Below are positions 1 to 7,442 of a DNA stretch of 13,599 nucleotides, piece by piece (within the stretch, counting starts at the first letter, position 1; each line of letters opens with the position of its first letter). The notes beneath the pieces are model-generated. The model ran no database searches. It was not told the origin of the DNA and was given only the letters and a program-made list of their open reading frames with translations. The DNA comes from an uncultured Solobacterium sp. (GTDB lineage Bacteria; Bacillota_I; Bacilli_A; Erysipelotrichales; Erysipelotrichaceae), in NCBI GenBank assembly GCA_900546285.1, contig URCJ01000042.1, forward strand, positions 1 through 13,599, given 5' to 3'. Made by a program: the position numbers and the translations under genes.

Positions 1-126
1 CCACATAGAACTAATGGCTAAAATAATGTGTCGCCAAGTGGCTAAAATAATGTGTCGATTAACAATTATCGTGTCGTTCTACAGATTTTATGTCAAGTGA
101 GATTTTATGTCATTGACAAAATAACA
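1..126. mobile_element. Probable end of an IS21-type insertion sequence (no transposase in window)
   Basis: Read on the minus strand from 126, the stretch starts TGTTATTTTGTC and carries an array of short directional repeats. TGACATAAAATCT occurs twice (112-100 and 95-83). A 19-bp unit, tggctaaaataatgtgtcg on the plus strand, occurs exactly at 15-33 and 39-57. All copies share a (T/C)GACA(T/C)A core. Several internal repeats behind a TGT...ACA terminus is the known layout of IS21-family ends, where they are thought to be transposase sites. No istA/istB coding is seen, so the body of the element would lie to the left of the window. The exact boundary at 126 is inferred. It could instead be an unrelated regulatory repeat array. 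Confidence 0.5.
15..57 (+). repeat. 19-bp direct repeat, two exact copies
   Basis: The unit tggctaaaataatgtgtcg is present at 15-33 and again at 39-57, separated by 5 bases (24-bp period). It belongs to the repeat array of the presumed IS end. Confidence 0.85.
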
Positions 127-143
127 CGGGGGGGGGGTAACAT
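113..143 (+). promoter_or_regulatory. Candidate hybrid promoter with a ten-G spacer tract
   Basis: A perfect -35 box TTGACA (113-118) lies inside the presumed IS end and points outward. A weak -10, TAACAT (138-143, four of six), follows at a 19-base spacer. Ten consecutive G (128-137) fill half of that spacer. Spacing would be the usual 17 with two fewer G, so tract length could change promoter strength. The box matches are seen in the sequence; promoter activity is inferred. The surface protein starts 85 bases downstream of the -10. Confidence 0.4.
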
Positions 144-227
144 GAAAGCGGTTATAAACAAATTTCGGGTAGATTTGGAAATTAATTTATAAGCAAGCTA
201 AATATTATAGGGAGGAATGAAAATAAT

Positions 228-3062
228 ATGAAGAAGCTTACAACTGCTTTATTGTGCTTGTTGATGGTCTTTTCATGTGCTTTTTGCGTTAATGCGGAAG
301 ATGCAAGCGAAGTATTAGAAGAGACTCCTGTAGAAGTACAAGATGAAACTCAAGAAGCAGAAACTAAGGTTGCTAAGATTGGTGATGTTGAATATGCAAC
401 ATTACAAGCAGCAATCGATGCGGCTCAAAATGGTGATGAAGTAGTATTACTTACGGATGTTAAAGAACACATTTTAGTATCAGAAACATCAAATGTTGTA
501 TTGAATGTGAATGGCAAGACAATTGATAATGATGATGCTAATGCATCAACAATTGAAAACAAGGGTACATTATCTATTAAAGGCAATGGTAAAATTTTAA
601 ATACTACAAGTGGAAACTTTGTTTTGTATAACAGAGGAACTGTTGTTATTGATGGCCCTGATTTTATTGCTAGCAAACATAGTGACAAAAATTTTACAGG
701 CATTGTAATCAATGAATACAAGGCAACAATCAATTCAGGAACATTTACAGCTGATACAAACGAAGTAGAAACAATAATTACTTCTGCTTCAGCCGACTCT
801 ATTATGACTATTAATGATGGAATATTTGGCAATGGCAAACTAAATTTTTATCAATCAAAAGATAATGATAATTGTTTTGTGCTAAATGGTGGAACTTTCT
901 TTACTGAAGAAGTCAGAATGTATGGTGTTAAGAAATATATTCCAGAAGGTTATGCTTTTTTCAAGAATGAAGATGAATCTTTTTCTATCAAATACAACAA
1001 AGTTAAGTTAAGCGCTTATCAAGATGATGCTGGTAACTTGATTATTAAGGGGTCTGAAGATTTAATTGAGAGCTTGTACAACGGAAGATTGAGCACATAT
1101 GAAAGTAATGCTGTTACTGGTTCTTATCTAGAAATGACTGTGATTGGTCTTGGATGGCAAGGAACTTTATGGAATGAGACAAATAAGTATGAAGATGGTA
1201 CAGTTAACGAAGAAAAGTACATAGAAATGGTTGACAAAACCACATTAAAGGTTAGTAAGCAAGCATTAGTCGATAAAGGCTTTGCTGATGGAAAATATGA
1301 ATTTGTGTTAATTTATTATGATGGCAAAGAACATAAAGAACAACCTTTTGAATGTGATCCGGTGCAAATCACTACTGGTATTAAATATCAACCAAATCAA
1401 CAAAAGATTTTAAAACTTGTTGGAGAAGTTCCACAACCTGTTGCTGGCAAAACTACCAAAGTTGATAAAACTAAGATTTCTTTAATTGGAGAAGATGGCA
1501 AGGCAGTTGATCCATCAAGTTACGATTTAAACTGGTGTGATAAAAATAACGGAGAACATTACTCTCAAACTTCTGATAGTGTTTTTAAGACAGGAAAAGA
1601 ATATCGTCTAGCAGTTACATATAGATATGTGTTTGATAGAGAAAATGATATTAAATCTAAAGACATTCAATTATTTGGCGTAGACACAAAAACAAGTTGG
1701 AATAATGTTGATAAATCAGTATCTTATGGTTATGGTGCAACTGGTGGGGTTGGAATTTGGACAACTGATTGGACTGTGTTCCTACAAAGTGAAAGTTTAA
1801 TTCCAACTGAAGGAAAAATTGTAGCTAAGAATGGTGCTAAAGAATATTCTTCAATTCAAGAAGCAATCGATGAGGCTAACAGAGGTGATGTTATTACTTT
1901 AGTGAACGACCAAGATGAATCAATTCGTATTGGTAGATATTCACAAATCACTCTAGATATTGGAAATTACAAATTAACTAGTAGCCAATATAACACAATT
2001 CTTAATGAAGGTATATTGACAATTAAGGGCAGTGGACAAATTACTAATAGTGCAGAAGATGAGTTCATTCTTTATAATGGGGGTGTTGCAACAATTGATG
2101 GTCCTACATTTATGGGAACAACAAGTAAAGAATTAAAACAATCAGCGTTGATTAATAACACTGCTAAATTAACTATTAATTCTGGCGAATTCCTTTCTGG
2201 AAAGACTCCAAATGTACCATGGATTATGACTACAGAAGGTAAATTAACTATTCATGGTGGAAGATTTGGAAACAGTGAAGAATGTTTTGTATCTTATGAT
2301 GGACCTATCGAAATTGATGGTGGTACATTTAATTCTTATCCAAAAAATATGACTTCATATTTAGCAAGTGGATATTGTTTAAGTAAAAACGCTAATGGTG
2401 AAACAATTGTTGTTAAGGCTACTCAAGCTACAGTAAAAGAACCAACTGTTGTAGGTAATCAAGAAAACTTAGATATCGTAAAGAAGACTGAAGAATTCAA
2501 AAATGTTCAAAGTGTTGCGGTTAATGCTAATGTTAAAAAACAATTAACTCCAAATGAAGTTAAGAAGATTGAGGCTGTAATTGAAAAAGATAAGGCAGAT
2601 GTTTCTTATAAGATTCCGTTGGATTTAAAATTAACTGCAATTAAAGATGACGGAACTGAAACCAATATCACTAAGTTGGATAAAGAGATTACAATTACTT
2701 TGGTTTTAAGCGATGAAAATGTTAAAACATTAAAGAACGCTAAGGTAATTAAGGTTGCTAGATTCCATGGTGATGAAGTAACATTATTGGATGCTACATT
2801 AGAAGGAAATATCTTAACATTTAAGACCGATAGATTCTCTACTTATGTTGTAGTTGGTTATAAATCTGTTAGTGGTGGAACAACTCCTTCAACAAAACCT
2901 GAAACTAAGCCTACAGTAAGTAGTCCAAGTAAGGCTGGTCCTAAGGACTTAAATGCTGATGGTATTATCACTTGTGATGAAGAAATGGGTTCAACTAACT
3001 GGATCTGGTCTGAGTCTAAGGGTGCTTGTGTATATAAAGTATCTAATACAAGTGTTAAATAA
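228..3062 (+). CDS. Secreted surface protein with two beta-helix modules and an EF-hand/Cys C-terminus
   Basis: This 944-residue protein is likely exported and cell-surface associated. Residues 1-23 form a signal peptide (KK, hydrophobic core, VNA before E24). Residues about 49-232 and 533-713 are two copies of one module. Each opens with a Y-[AS]-[TS]-[LI]-Q-[AE]-AID-A motif and G-D-V-type turns, then short strands with N-G-T-L-S-I-K-G and I-D-G-P steps typical of right-handed parallel beta-helices. Residues about 255-530 and 740-880 are other beta-rich domains, the latter ending in a STYVVVGY strand. A Thr/Pro/Ser linker (883-903) leads to a final segment with an EF-hand-like loop D907-x-N-x-D-G-x-I-x-x-x-E918, cysteines C916 and C934, W925 and W927. 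No LPXTG or C-terminal membrane anchor is present. GGGAGGA (210-216) precedes ATG 228; ATG 217 hits a stop after four codons. Ligand or substrate is unknown; no catalytic residues could be assigned. Confidence 0.85.
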   Translation: MKKLTTALLCLLMVFSCAFCVNAEDASEVLEETPVEVQDETQEAETKVAKIGDVEYATLQAAIDAAQNGDEVVLLTDVKEHILVSETSNVVLNVNGKTIDNDDANASTIENKGTLSIKGNGKILNTTSGNFVLYNRGTVVIDGPDFIASKHSDKNFTGIVINEYKATINSGTFTADTNEVETIITSASADSIMTINDGIFGNGKLNFYQSKDNDNCFVLNGGTFFTEEVRMYGVKKYIPEGYAFFKNEDESFSIKYNKVKLSAYQDDAGNLIIKGSEDLIESLYNGRLSTYESNAVTGSYLEMTVIGLGWQGTLWNETNKYEDGTVNEEKYIEMVDKTTLKVSKQALVDKGFADGKYEFVLIYYDGKEHKEQPFECDPVQITTGIKYQPNQQKILKLVGEVPQPVAGKTTKVDKTKISLIGEDGKAVDPSSYDLNWCDKNNGEHYSQTSDSVFKTGKEYRLAVTYRYVFDRENDIKSKDIQLFGVDTKTSWNNVDKSVSYGYGATGGVGIWTTDWTVFLQSESLIPTEGKIVAKNGAKEYSSIQEAIDEANRGDVITLVNDQDESIRIGRYSQITLDIGNYKLTSSQYNTILNEGILTIKGSGQITNSAEDEFILYNGGVATIDGPTFMGTTSKELKQSALINNTAKLTINSGEFLSGKTPNVPWIMTTEGKLTIHGGRFGNSEECFVSYDGPIEIDGGTFNSYPKNMTSYLASGYCLSKNANGETIVVKATQATVKEPTVVGNQENLDIVKKTEEFKNVQSVAVNANVKKQLTPNEVKKIEAVIEKDKADVSYKIPLDLKLTAIKDDGTETNITKLDKEITITLVLSDENVKTLKNAKVIKVARFHGDEVTLLDATLEGNILTFKTDRFSTYVVVGYKSVSGGTTPSTKPETKPTVSSPSKAGPKDLNADGIITCDEEMGSTNWIWSESKGACVYKVSNTSVK

Positions 3063-3074
3063 TTATTGTTCAAG

Positions 3075-3103
3075 AAGCTCTAGTCGTTGATTAGAGCTTT
3101 TAT
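3075..3103 (+). terminator. Rho-independent terminator after the surface protein gene
   Basis: The arms AAGCTCTA (3075-3082) and TAGAGCTT (3092-3099) pair perfectly around a nine-base loop, followed by a T-rich tail. The hairpin begins 12 bases past the stop codon and separates this gene from tilS. Confidence 0.8.
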
Positions 3104-3150
3104 TTAGCTGAATTTTAGGTGAAATAAGGTGCTTTATTTTGGCTATAGTA

Positions 3151-3156
3151 TATAAT
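3151..3156 (+). promoter_or_regulatory. -10 box TATAAT abutting the tilS start
   Basis: A perfect TATAAT ends one base before ATG 3158 and ten bases before ATG 3167. No good -35 box and no Shine-Dalgarno site is visible. Transcription from it would begin near 3163, giving a nearly leaderless mRNA if the second ATG is used. Confidence 0.45.
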
Positions 3157-3157
3157 T

Positions 3158-4351
3158 ATGTCCTATATGGAAGGCTTGAGAAAAAGAGTTCTTATAGGAG
3201 TATCAGGAGGGCCAGATTCAATGGCTCTTTTAGATATGATGAAAGATAAATATGAGGTGTATGTAGCTCATGTTAATTATCATCATAGGGATAGCGCTTT
3301 GCGTGATGAATTGATAGTAGAGGATTATTGTAGAAAATATGATATTCCTTATTTCAAGAAGGATTATGTAGAAGTAGATGGTGGTAATTTTCAAGAGAAT
3401 GCTCGAATTTTTAGATATGAATTCTATAAAGAAATTATTGATAAATATGATCTTGATTGTGTGATGTTGGCTCATCATAAAGATGATTTAATTGAGACTT
3501 ATCTTATGCAGAAGAAGCGTAATAGTCATGTCTATTATTATGGTTTGAAAAAAAGTGTTAAGAACTTTGGAATTAAGATTGTTAGGCCTTTGTTGAAGTA
3601 TACCAAAGATGATTTAAAGAACTATTGTGATAGTAATGAAATAGTATATGGTATTGATGAATCTAACTTGAGTGATGATTATCAGCGAAATAGAATAAGG
3701 CATGATGTGATTGAGAAGATGTCTTTAAGGGAAAAGAATTTAGTTGTTAGAGAAATCAATTCATTGAATAAAGAGAATAGGATATTGAATAAGGAATGTA
3801 TAGCTTTTATAAATAAGAGAAGTAGAATTCCTATATCTGAATTTCTATTATTTGAAGATAAGATTAGATTATTAAGAATATTCTTGGGCATTTCTATTTC
3901 TAGAAAACAGGCTGATGAATTGATAAGACAAATAAGTACTACTAAGTCTTTTGAAGTTCTTATTGAAGATAAGTATTTGTGTTTAGAATACGGTTATGTA
4001 GAGGTTTATAAAAAGGAAGCTGACTATGTTTATGAATTATCGGATATAAAATATTTTAAGACCAAGTATTTTAAGTTATGTAAGAGTGGTAAGACAATTG
4101 AGAGTTTTAATGTAAGTGAAGATGATTTTCCTTTAACTATTAGAAATTATAAAGAGGGCGATAGCATCGAGTTACGGTATGGTACTAAGAAGTTAAATCG
4201 TTTCTTTATTGATAATAAGATCTCTTATAGGCAGAGAAAGATGTGGCCTGTGATTGTAAATAGTGCTGGAACTGCTATTTTTGTGCCAAATATAGGCTGT
4301 GATATTAATCATTACTCAAAAAATGCTAACATGTATATGTTAAAATTATAA
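3158..4351 (+). CDS. tilS: tRNA(Ile)-lysidine synthetase TilS
   Basis: TilS attaches lysine to C34 of the AUA-reading tRNA-Ile using ATP, changing CAU-anticodon identity from Met to Ile; it is a cytosolic and normally essential enzyme. The N-terminal PP-loop SGGPDS is at residues 16-21. The family core continues with AHVNYHHR, a LAHHKDD segment, and a DESN...RNRIRHD stretch. The C-terminal TilS_C domain is recognisable in ..RNYKEGDSIELR...KKLNRFFIDNKI. At 397 residues it is slightly short for the family, but all domains are present. Two starts are possible: ATG 3158 (used here) or ATG 3167, which lies closer to the PP-loop and downstream of the likely transcription start. An in-frame stop at 3146 rules out starts further upstream. 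The gene heads the tilS-hpt-ftsH order common in Firmicutes, with 22 bases to hpt. Confidence 0.95.
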   Translation: MSYMEGLRKRVLIGVSGGPDSMALLDMMKDKYEVYVAHVNYHHRDSALRDELIVEDYCRKYDIPYFKKDYVEVDGGNFQENARIFRYEFYKEIIDKYDLDCVMLAHHKDDLIETYLMQKKRNSHVYYYGLKKSVKNFGIKIVRPLLKYTKDDLKNYCDSNEIVYGIDESNLSDDYQRNRIRHDVIEKMSLREKNLVVREINSLNKENRILNKECIAFINKRSRIPISEFLLFEDKIRLLRIFLGISISRKQADELIRQISTTKSFEVLIEDKYLCLEYGYVEVYKKEADYVYELSDIKYFKTKYFKLCKSGKTIESFNVSEDDFPLTIRNYKEGDSIELRYGTKKLNRFFIDNKISYRQRKMWPVIVNSAGTAIFVPNIGCDINHYSKNANMYMLKL

Positions 4352-4373
4352 AGTTAACCGAGGTGAAAAAAAT

Positions 4374-4907
4374 ATGCATAACGACGTAAAAAAGATTTTA
4401 GTTTCTAGTGAAGAAATCACAAAGAGAGAAAAGGAACTTGCTGATGAAATTAGCAAGTATTATAAAGAAAAGAATAGTGTTCCTGTTATTGTAGGATTAT
4501 TAAAGGGATCAGTTCCATTTATGATGGGACTTGTTATGAAACTTGATATCGATTGTGAAATTGATTTCATGGATGTTTCTAGTTATTCTGGTACTAATTC
4601 TATTGAAGTTAGAGTTATTAAGGATATTGAAGGTTCAGTTACTGATAGAGATGTTTTAATCGTTGAAGATATTGTTGATACTGGTAAGACTTTAGAGAAG
4701 GTAACAGAGATGTTTAGGAATAAGGGCGCAAAGGAAATCAAGATTGTTACTTTGTTGGATAAGCCCGCTAGAAGAGAGAAGGCTATTGAGGCTGACTATA
4801 TTGGCTTTGTAGTTCCTGATGAGTTTGTGATTGGTTATGGTTTGGACTATAACCAAAAGTATCGTAATTTACCTTATATTGGTGTAATTAAAGAAGAAGC
4901 TATTTAA
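4374..4907 (+). CDS. hpt: Hypoxanthine phosphoribosyltransferase
   Basis: This 177-residue cytosolic enzyme converts hypoxanthine (and usually guanine) plus PRPP to IMP/GMP for purine salvage. The PRPP-binding signature VLIVEDIVDTGKTL is at residues 94-107, with the acidic pair E98/D99 and D102 as the likely catalytic base. The LLKGS loop at 42-46 and the C-terminal DEFVIGYGLDYNQKYRNLP block are typical of type I bacterial HPRTs, as is the length. GAGGTGA (4360-4366) precedes ATG 4374 by seven bases. It lies between tilS and ftsH, the usual Firmicute arrangement, with a 16-base gap to ftsH, so co-transcription is very likely. Confidence 0.96.
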   Translation: MHNDVKKILVSSEEITKREKELADEISKYYKEKNSVPVIVGLLKGSVPFMMGLVMKLDIDCEIDFMDVSSYSGTNSIEVRVIKDIEGSVTDRDVLIVEDIVDTGKTLEKVTEMFRNKGAKEIKIVTLLDKPARREKAIEADYIGFVVPDEFVIGYGLDYNQKYRNLPYIGVIKEEAI

Positions 4908-4923
4908 TAAATGGAGGTATGGT

Positions 4924-6987
4924 GTGATTAAACCAAATAACAAAAATAAAAAACCAAATCCTAGTACTTATATTCCTTATTTGATTGCGATTGCGTTCTT
5001 GGTGGCTTTGTTTTTTACAAATCCAATGTCTTCAAGTACAGTTACAAGAATTGATTATTCACAATTGAATAAAGTATTAGAGACTAAGACTGTAAGTAAG
5101 GCTACTTTACTAGTTGATGATAATATCATCAATGTTAGTGGTACTTATACTGTTGATGGCAAGGAAGTAAGTTTTACAAGTGATGTTCCAAAGACTGAGA
5201 CAACTACTGATGAGCTTATTTCTAAGTTAAAGGATTCAAATGCAAGTGTTAAGGTTGAGGATGCTAATGAAACTAGCATTATCTTATCTTTACTTGGTTC
5301 TATTTTGCCTATTGTATTGTTTGCAGGACTTGGCATGTTAATGATTTCTAAGATGGGTGCTGCTTCTGGTAACAATAAGGCGTTTGAGTTTTCTAAGTCT
5401 AGAGCTAGAAAAGAAGATAACATCAAGGTTAAGTTCAAGGATGTTGCTGGCTGTGATGAAGAAAAAGAAGAGATGGCTGAGATTATCGAGTATCTAAAGA
5501 CTCCTAAGAAGTTTGCGGCTATGGGTGCTCGTATTCCTAAGGGTATTCTTCTTGTTGGTCCTCCTGGTACTGGTAAGACTTTGTTGGCTAAGGCAGTTGC
5601 AGGTGAGGCTAATGTTCCTTTCTATTCTATTAGTGGTTCTGACTTCGTTGAAATGTTTGTTGGTGTTGGTGCTAGTAGAGTTAGAGATATGTTTAAGCAA
5701 GCAAAGGCTACTGCTCCTTGTATGATTTTCATTGATGAAATCGATGCAGTAGGTAGACAACGTGGTGCTGGTATGGGTGGCGGCCATGATGAAAGAGAAC
5801 AAACTCTTAACCAAATGTTGGTTGAGATGGATGGTATGTCTGACAACAATGGAGTTGTTGTTATTGCGGCTACAAATAGACCTGACGTACTAGATCCAGC
5901 TTTATTAAGACCTGGTCGTTTTGATAGACAAATCACTGTTTCTTTACCTGATTTAAAGGGTAGAGAGGCTATTCTAAAGGTACATGCTCGTAATAAGAAG
6001 ATTGCTGATGATGTGGACTTGGAAGCACTCGCAAGACGTACTCCTGGTTTCTCTGGTGCTGATCTAGAAAATGTATTAAATGAAGCTGCTATTTTAACAG
6101 TAAGAGAAAATAAGAATTTAATTGAGACTCAAGAAGTTGATGAAGCAATCGATAGAGTTATGATGGGTCCTGCTAAGAAGAGTAGAACTTATGATGAACA
6201 TACTAAGAAGTTAGTGGCATATCATGAGGCTGGTCATGCCATTGTTGGTTTGAACTTACCTGATGGTGCTATTGTTCAAAAGGTTACAATTATTCCTCGT
6301 GGTAGTGCTGGTGGTTATAACTTGATTACCCCAAGAAAAGAAAAGATTTTAAATTCTAAGAAGGAATTAGTTGATACAATTACTTCTTATATGGGTGGTA
6401 GAGCTGCTGAAGAAATCTTCTTCTCAGATATTACTACTGGTGCTTCAAATGATATCCAACAAGCAACTCGTATCGCTAAGGATATGGTTACAACATATGG
6501 TATGTCTGATTTAGGTCCTGTTCAATATAACAGTGGTAATTCAACTGTTTTCCTTGGCAGAGACTACAATTCTCCTGCTAATGCAAGTAGCCAAGTAGCT
6601 TATGAGATTGATATTGAAGTTAGAAAGATTATTGATTCTTGTCATGAACACGCTAAGCAAATTATTAATGAACACAAGGATGATTTGATTAAGATTGCTG
6701 ATGCACTTATTGCGAATGAAACAATTACTGCAGAAGAGATTAAGGATGTTCTTGATGGCAAATTGGTTGTTGTTGATAATCGTTTAGTTAAGAAAGAAAG
6801 TCTTGAAACAGAAACCAAGGTTGAAGCTATGGACTCAAACCCTGGGCTCGAATCTGAAACTAAGGTTGAGGCTAAAGATGTTGAGTCTAAACCAAAGAAC
6901 GAAACTACGGGCTCAAACCCTGGGCTCGAACCTGAACCTAAGAAAACAACTAGAAGAAGAACTACAAAGAAGAAGACAGATGAATAG
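4924..6987 (+). CDS. ftsH: ATP-dependent zinc metalloprotease FtsH
   Basis: FtsH is a hexameric membrane-anchored AAA+ protease that degrades misfolded membrane proteins and selected regulators. Two membrane segments are visible, at about residues 16-33 and 118-142, flanking a short external domain. The AAA domain has Walker A GPPGTGKT (212-219), Walker B IFIDEID (268-274) and the second region of homology ending RPGRFDR (329-335). The zinc site HEAGH is at 434-438 with probable third ligand D510. The start is GTG 4924, six bases after GGAGG (4913-4917); the ATG at 4919 runs into TGA after two codons. The tail after about residue 625 is an unusual acidic-then-basic extension holding two repeats (DSNPGLE, then GSNPGLE) and ending in an R/K/T-rich stretch. 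The first of these repeats sits between two ETKVEA copies. The tail DNA contains the G+C-rich repeat described in the findings. The last eight bases overlap the next gene. Confidence 0.98.
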   Translation: MIKPNNKNKKPNPSTYIPYLIAIAFLVALFFTNPMSSSTVTRIDYSQLNKVLETKTVSKATLLVDDNIINVSGTYTVDGKEVSFTSDVPKTETTTDELISKLKDSNASVKVEDANETSIILSLLGSILPIVLFAGLGMLMISKMGAASGNNKAFEFSKSRARKEDNIKVKFKDVAGCDEEKEEMAEIIEYLKTPKKFAAMGARIPKGILLVGPPGTGKTLLAKAVAGEANVPFYSISGSDFVEMFVGVGASRVRDMFKQAKATAPCMIFIDEIDAVGRQRGAGMGGGHDEREQTLNQMLVEMDGMSDNNGVVVIAATNRPDVLDPALLRPGRFDRQITVSLPDLKGREAILKVHARNKKIADDVDLEALARRTPGFSGADLENVLNEAAILTVRENKNLIETQEVDEAIDRVMMGPAKKSRTYDEHTKKLVAYHEAGHAIVGLNLPDGAIVQKVTIIPRGSAGGYNLITPRKEKILNSKKELVDTITSYMGGRAAEEIFFSDITTGASNDIQQATRIAKDMVTTYGMSDLGPVQYNSGNSTVFLGRDYNSPANASSQVAYEIDIEVRKIIDSCHEHAKQIINEHKDDLIKIADALIANETITAEEIKDVLDGKLVVVDNRLVKKESLETETKVEAMDSNPGLESETKVEAKDVESKPKNETTGSNPGLEPEPKKTTRRRTTKKKTDE
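6831..6936 (+). repeat. Two 28-bp G+C-rich repeat copies within the ftsH tail
   Basis: Copies at 6831-6858 and 6909-6936 agree at 26 of 28 positions and start 78 bases apart, so the reading frame is kept. Each holds a GGGCTCAAACCC-like unit (GGACTC in the first copy) followed by GGGCTCGAAYCT. The same unit recurs in the transporter lipoprotein gene at 10232-10268. Confidence 0.85.
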
Positions 6988-7249
6988 TATTGATAGTTTA
7001 ATTCTTGGTATTAACAAGTTTATTGAGGATGATGTTCAATATAACTCATATGATTTTCTTTCTTGGTATTCTGCTGTTGATACTTATCTTGAAAAAGAAT
7101 ATGGCAAGGCTTCATTAGCTTATAAAGAGTTTAAGGATATCAAGTTCGCTACTAATATGTATGAAGATGTTGACTGCACCATGGTTAATAAGAAAGCATG
7201 TAAGGAAGGGCTTGTTGAAGCTAAAAAATTATTAGAAAAATTGAAATAG
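6980..7249 (+). CDS. Small helical protein of unknown function, coupled to ftsH
   Basis: This 89-residue protein starts at ATG 6980, eight bases inside ftsH, which suggests translational coupling; only a weak AGAAGA precedes it. I do not recognise a named family. The sequence is largely helical, charged and without signal or membrane segments. A central W-Y-S-A-V-D-x-Y-L-x-x-x-Y-G-x-x-S-x-x-Y-K-x-F block recalls a helical motif I have seen in uncharacterised proteins, but that is a loose impression. Two cysteines lie in the C-terminal third. The frame stays open upstream to 6803, but that part is the ftsH tail read out of frame and is not counted. A terminator begins at its stop codon. Confidence 0.75.
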   Translation: MNSIDSLILGINKFIEDDVQYNSYDFLSWYSAVDTYLEKEYGKASLAYKEFKDIKFATNMYEDVDCTMVNKKACKEGLVEAKKLLEKLK

Positions 7250-7271
7250 GAGCATTTGCTCCTTTTCTTTT
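7249..7271 (+). terminator. Rho-independent terminator of the tilS operon
   Basis: GGAGC (7249-7253) pairs with GCTCC (7258-7262) around a four-base loop, followed by TTTTCTTTT. The last base of the preceding stop codon is the first base of the stem. Confidence 0.7.
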
Positions 7272-7291
7272 GGCGAAATTGAAGTTAAAAC

Positions 7292-7320
7292 TAGGCAATC
7301 GTTTACAATGATAATATAAT
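7292..7320 (+). promoter_or_regulatory. Candidate promoter for the small lipoprotein gene
   Basis: TATAAT (7315-7320) is perfect and lies 17 bases after TAGGCA (7292-7297, four of six matches to TTGACA). It would give a leader of about 115 bases before ATG 7443. That leader holds a 16-codon reading frame (7340-7390), and I see no known riboswitch fold in it. Confidence 0.5.
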
Positions 7321-7442
7321 GTTAATAGAAAGGTAATTTATGTTAAAACTAAATCCTTATAGGTATCGAAACGGAGATTTTTATAAATAATCGATTTTTG
7401 GGTTTTATTATTGAATTATTTTAAAGATAAGGGAGTTAGTAC

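Noticed and set aside
15..112. Repeat array as a CRISPR
   Set aside because: Repeats are of two different kinds with gaps of only 4-5 bases and no spacer-sized intervals.
142..192. Sixteen-codon frame MKAVINKFRVDLEINL right after the G tract, with G-run as ribosome site
   Set aside because: It matches nothing I know, the G run makes a fortuitous Shine-Dalgarno site, and it ends well before the surface gene; too short to support as a gene.
5494..5936. Open frames on the other strand and other frames within ftsH
   Set aside because: They are shadows of the highly conserved AAA domain and have no ribosome sites or recognisable protein features.
6803..6979. Upstream extension of the small gene after ftsH
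   Set aside because: This part is the ftsH tail in another frame, full of K/R/L repeats; ATG 6980 at the ftsH end is the natural coupled start.
7302..7320. TTTACA as -35 for the TATAAT at 7315
   Set aside because: The spacer is only seven bases; TAGGCA at 17 bases is the better partner.
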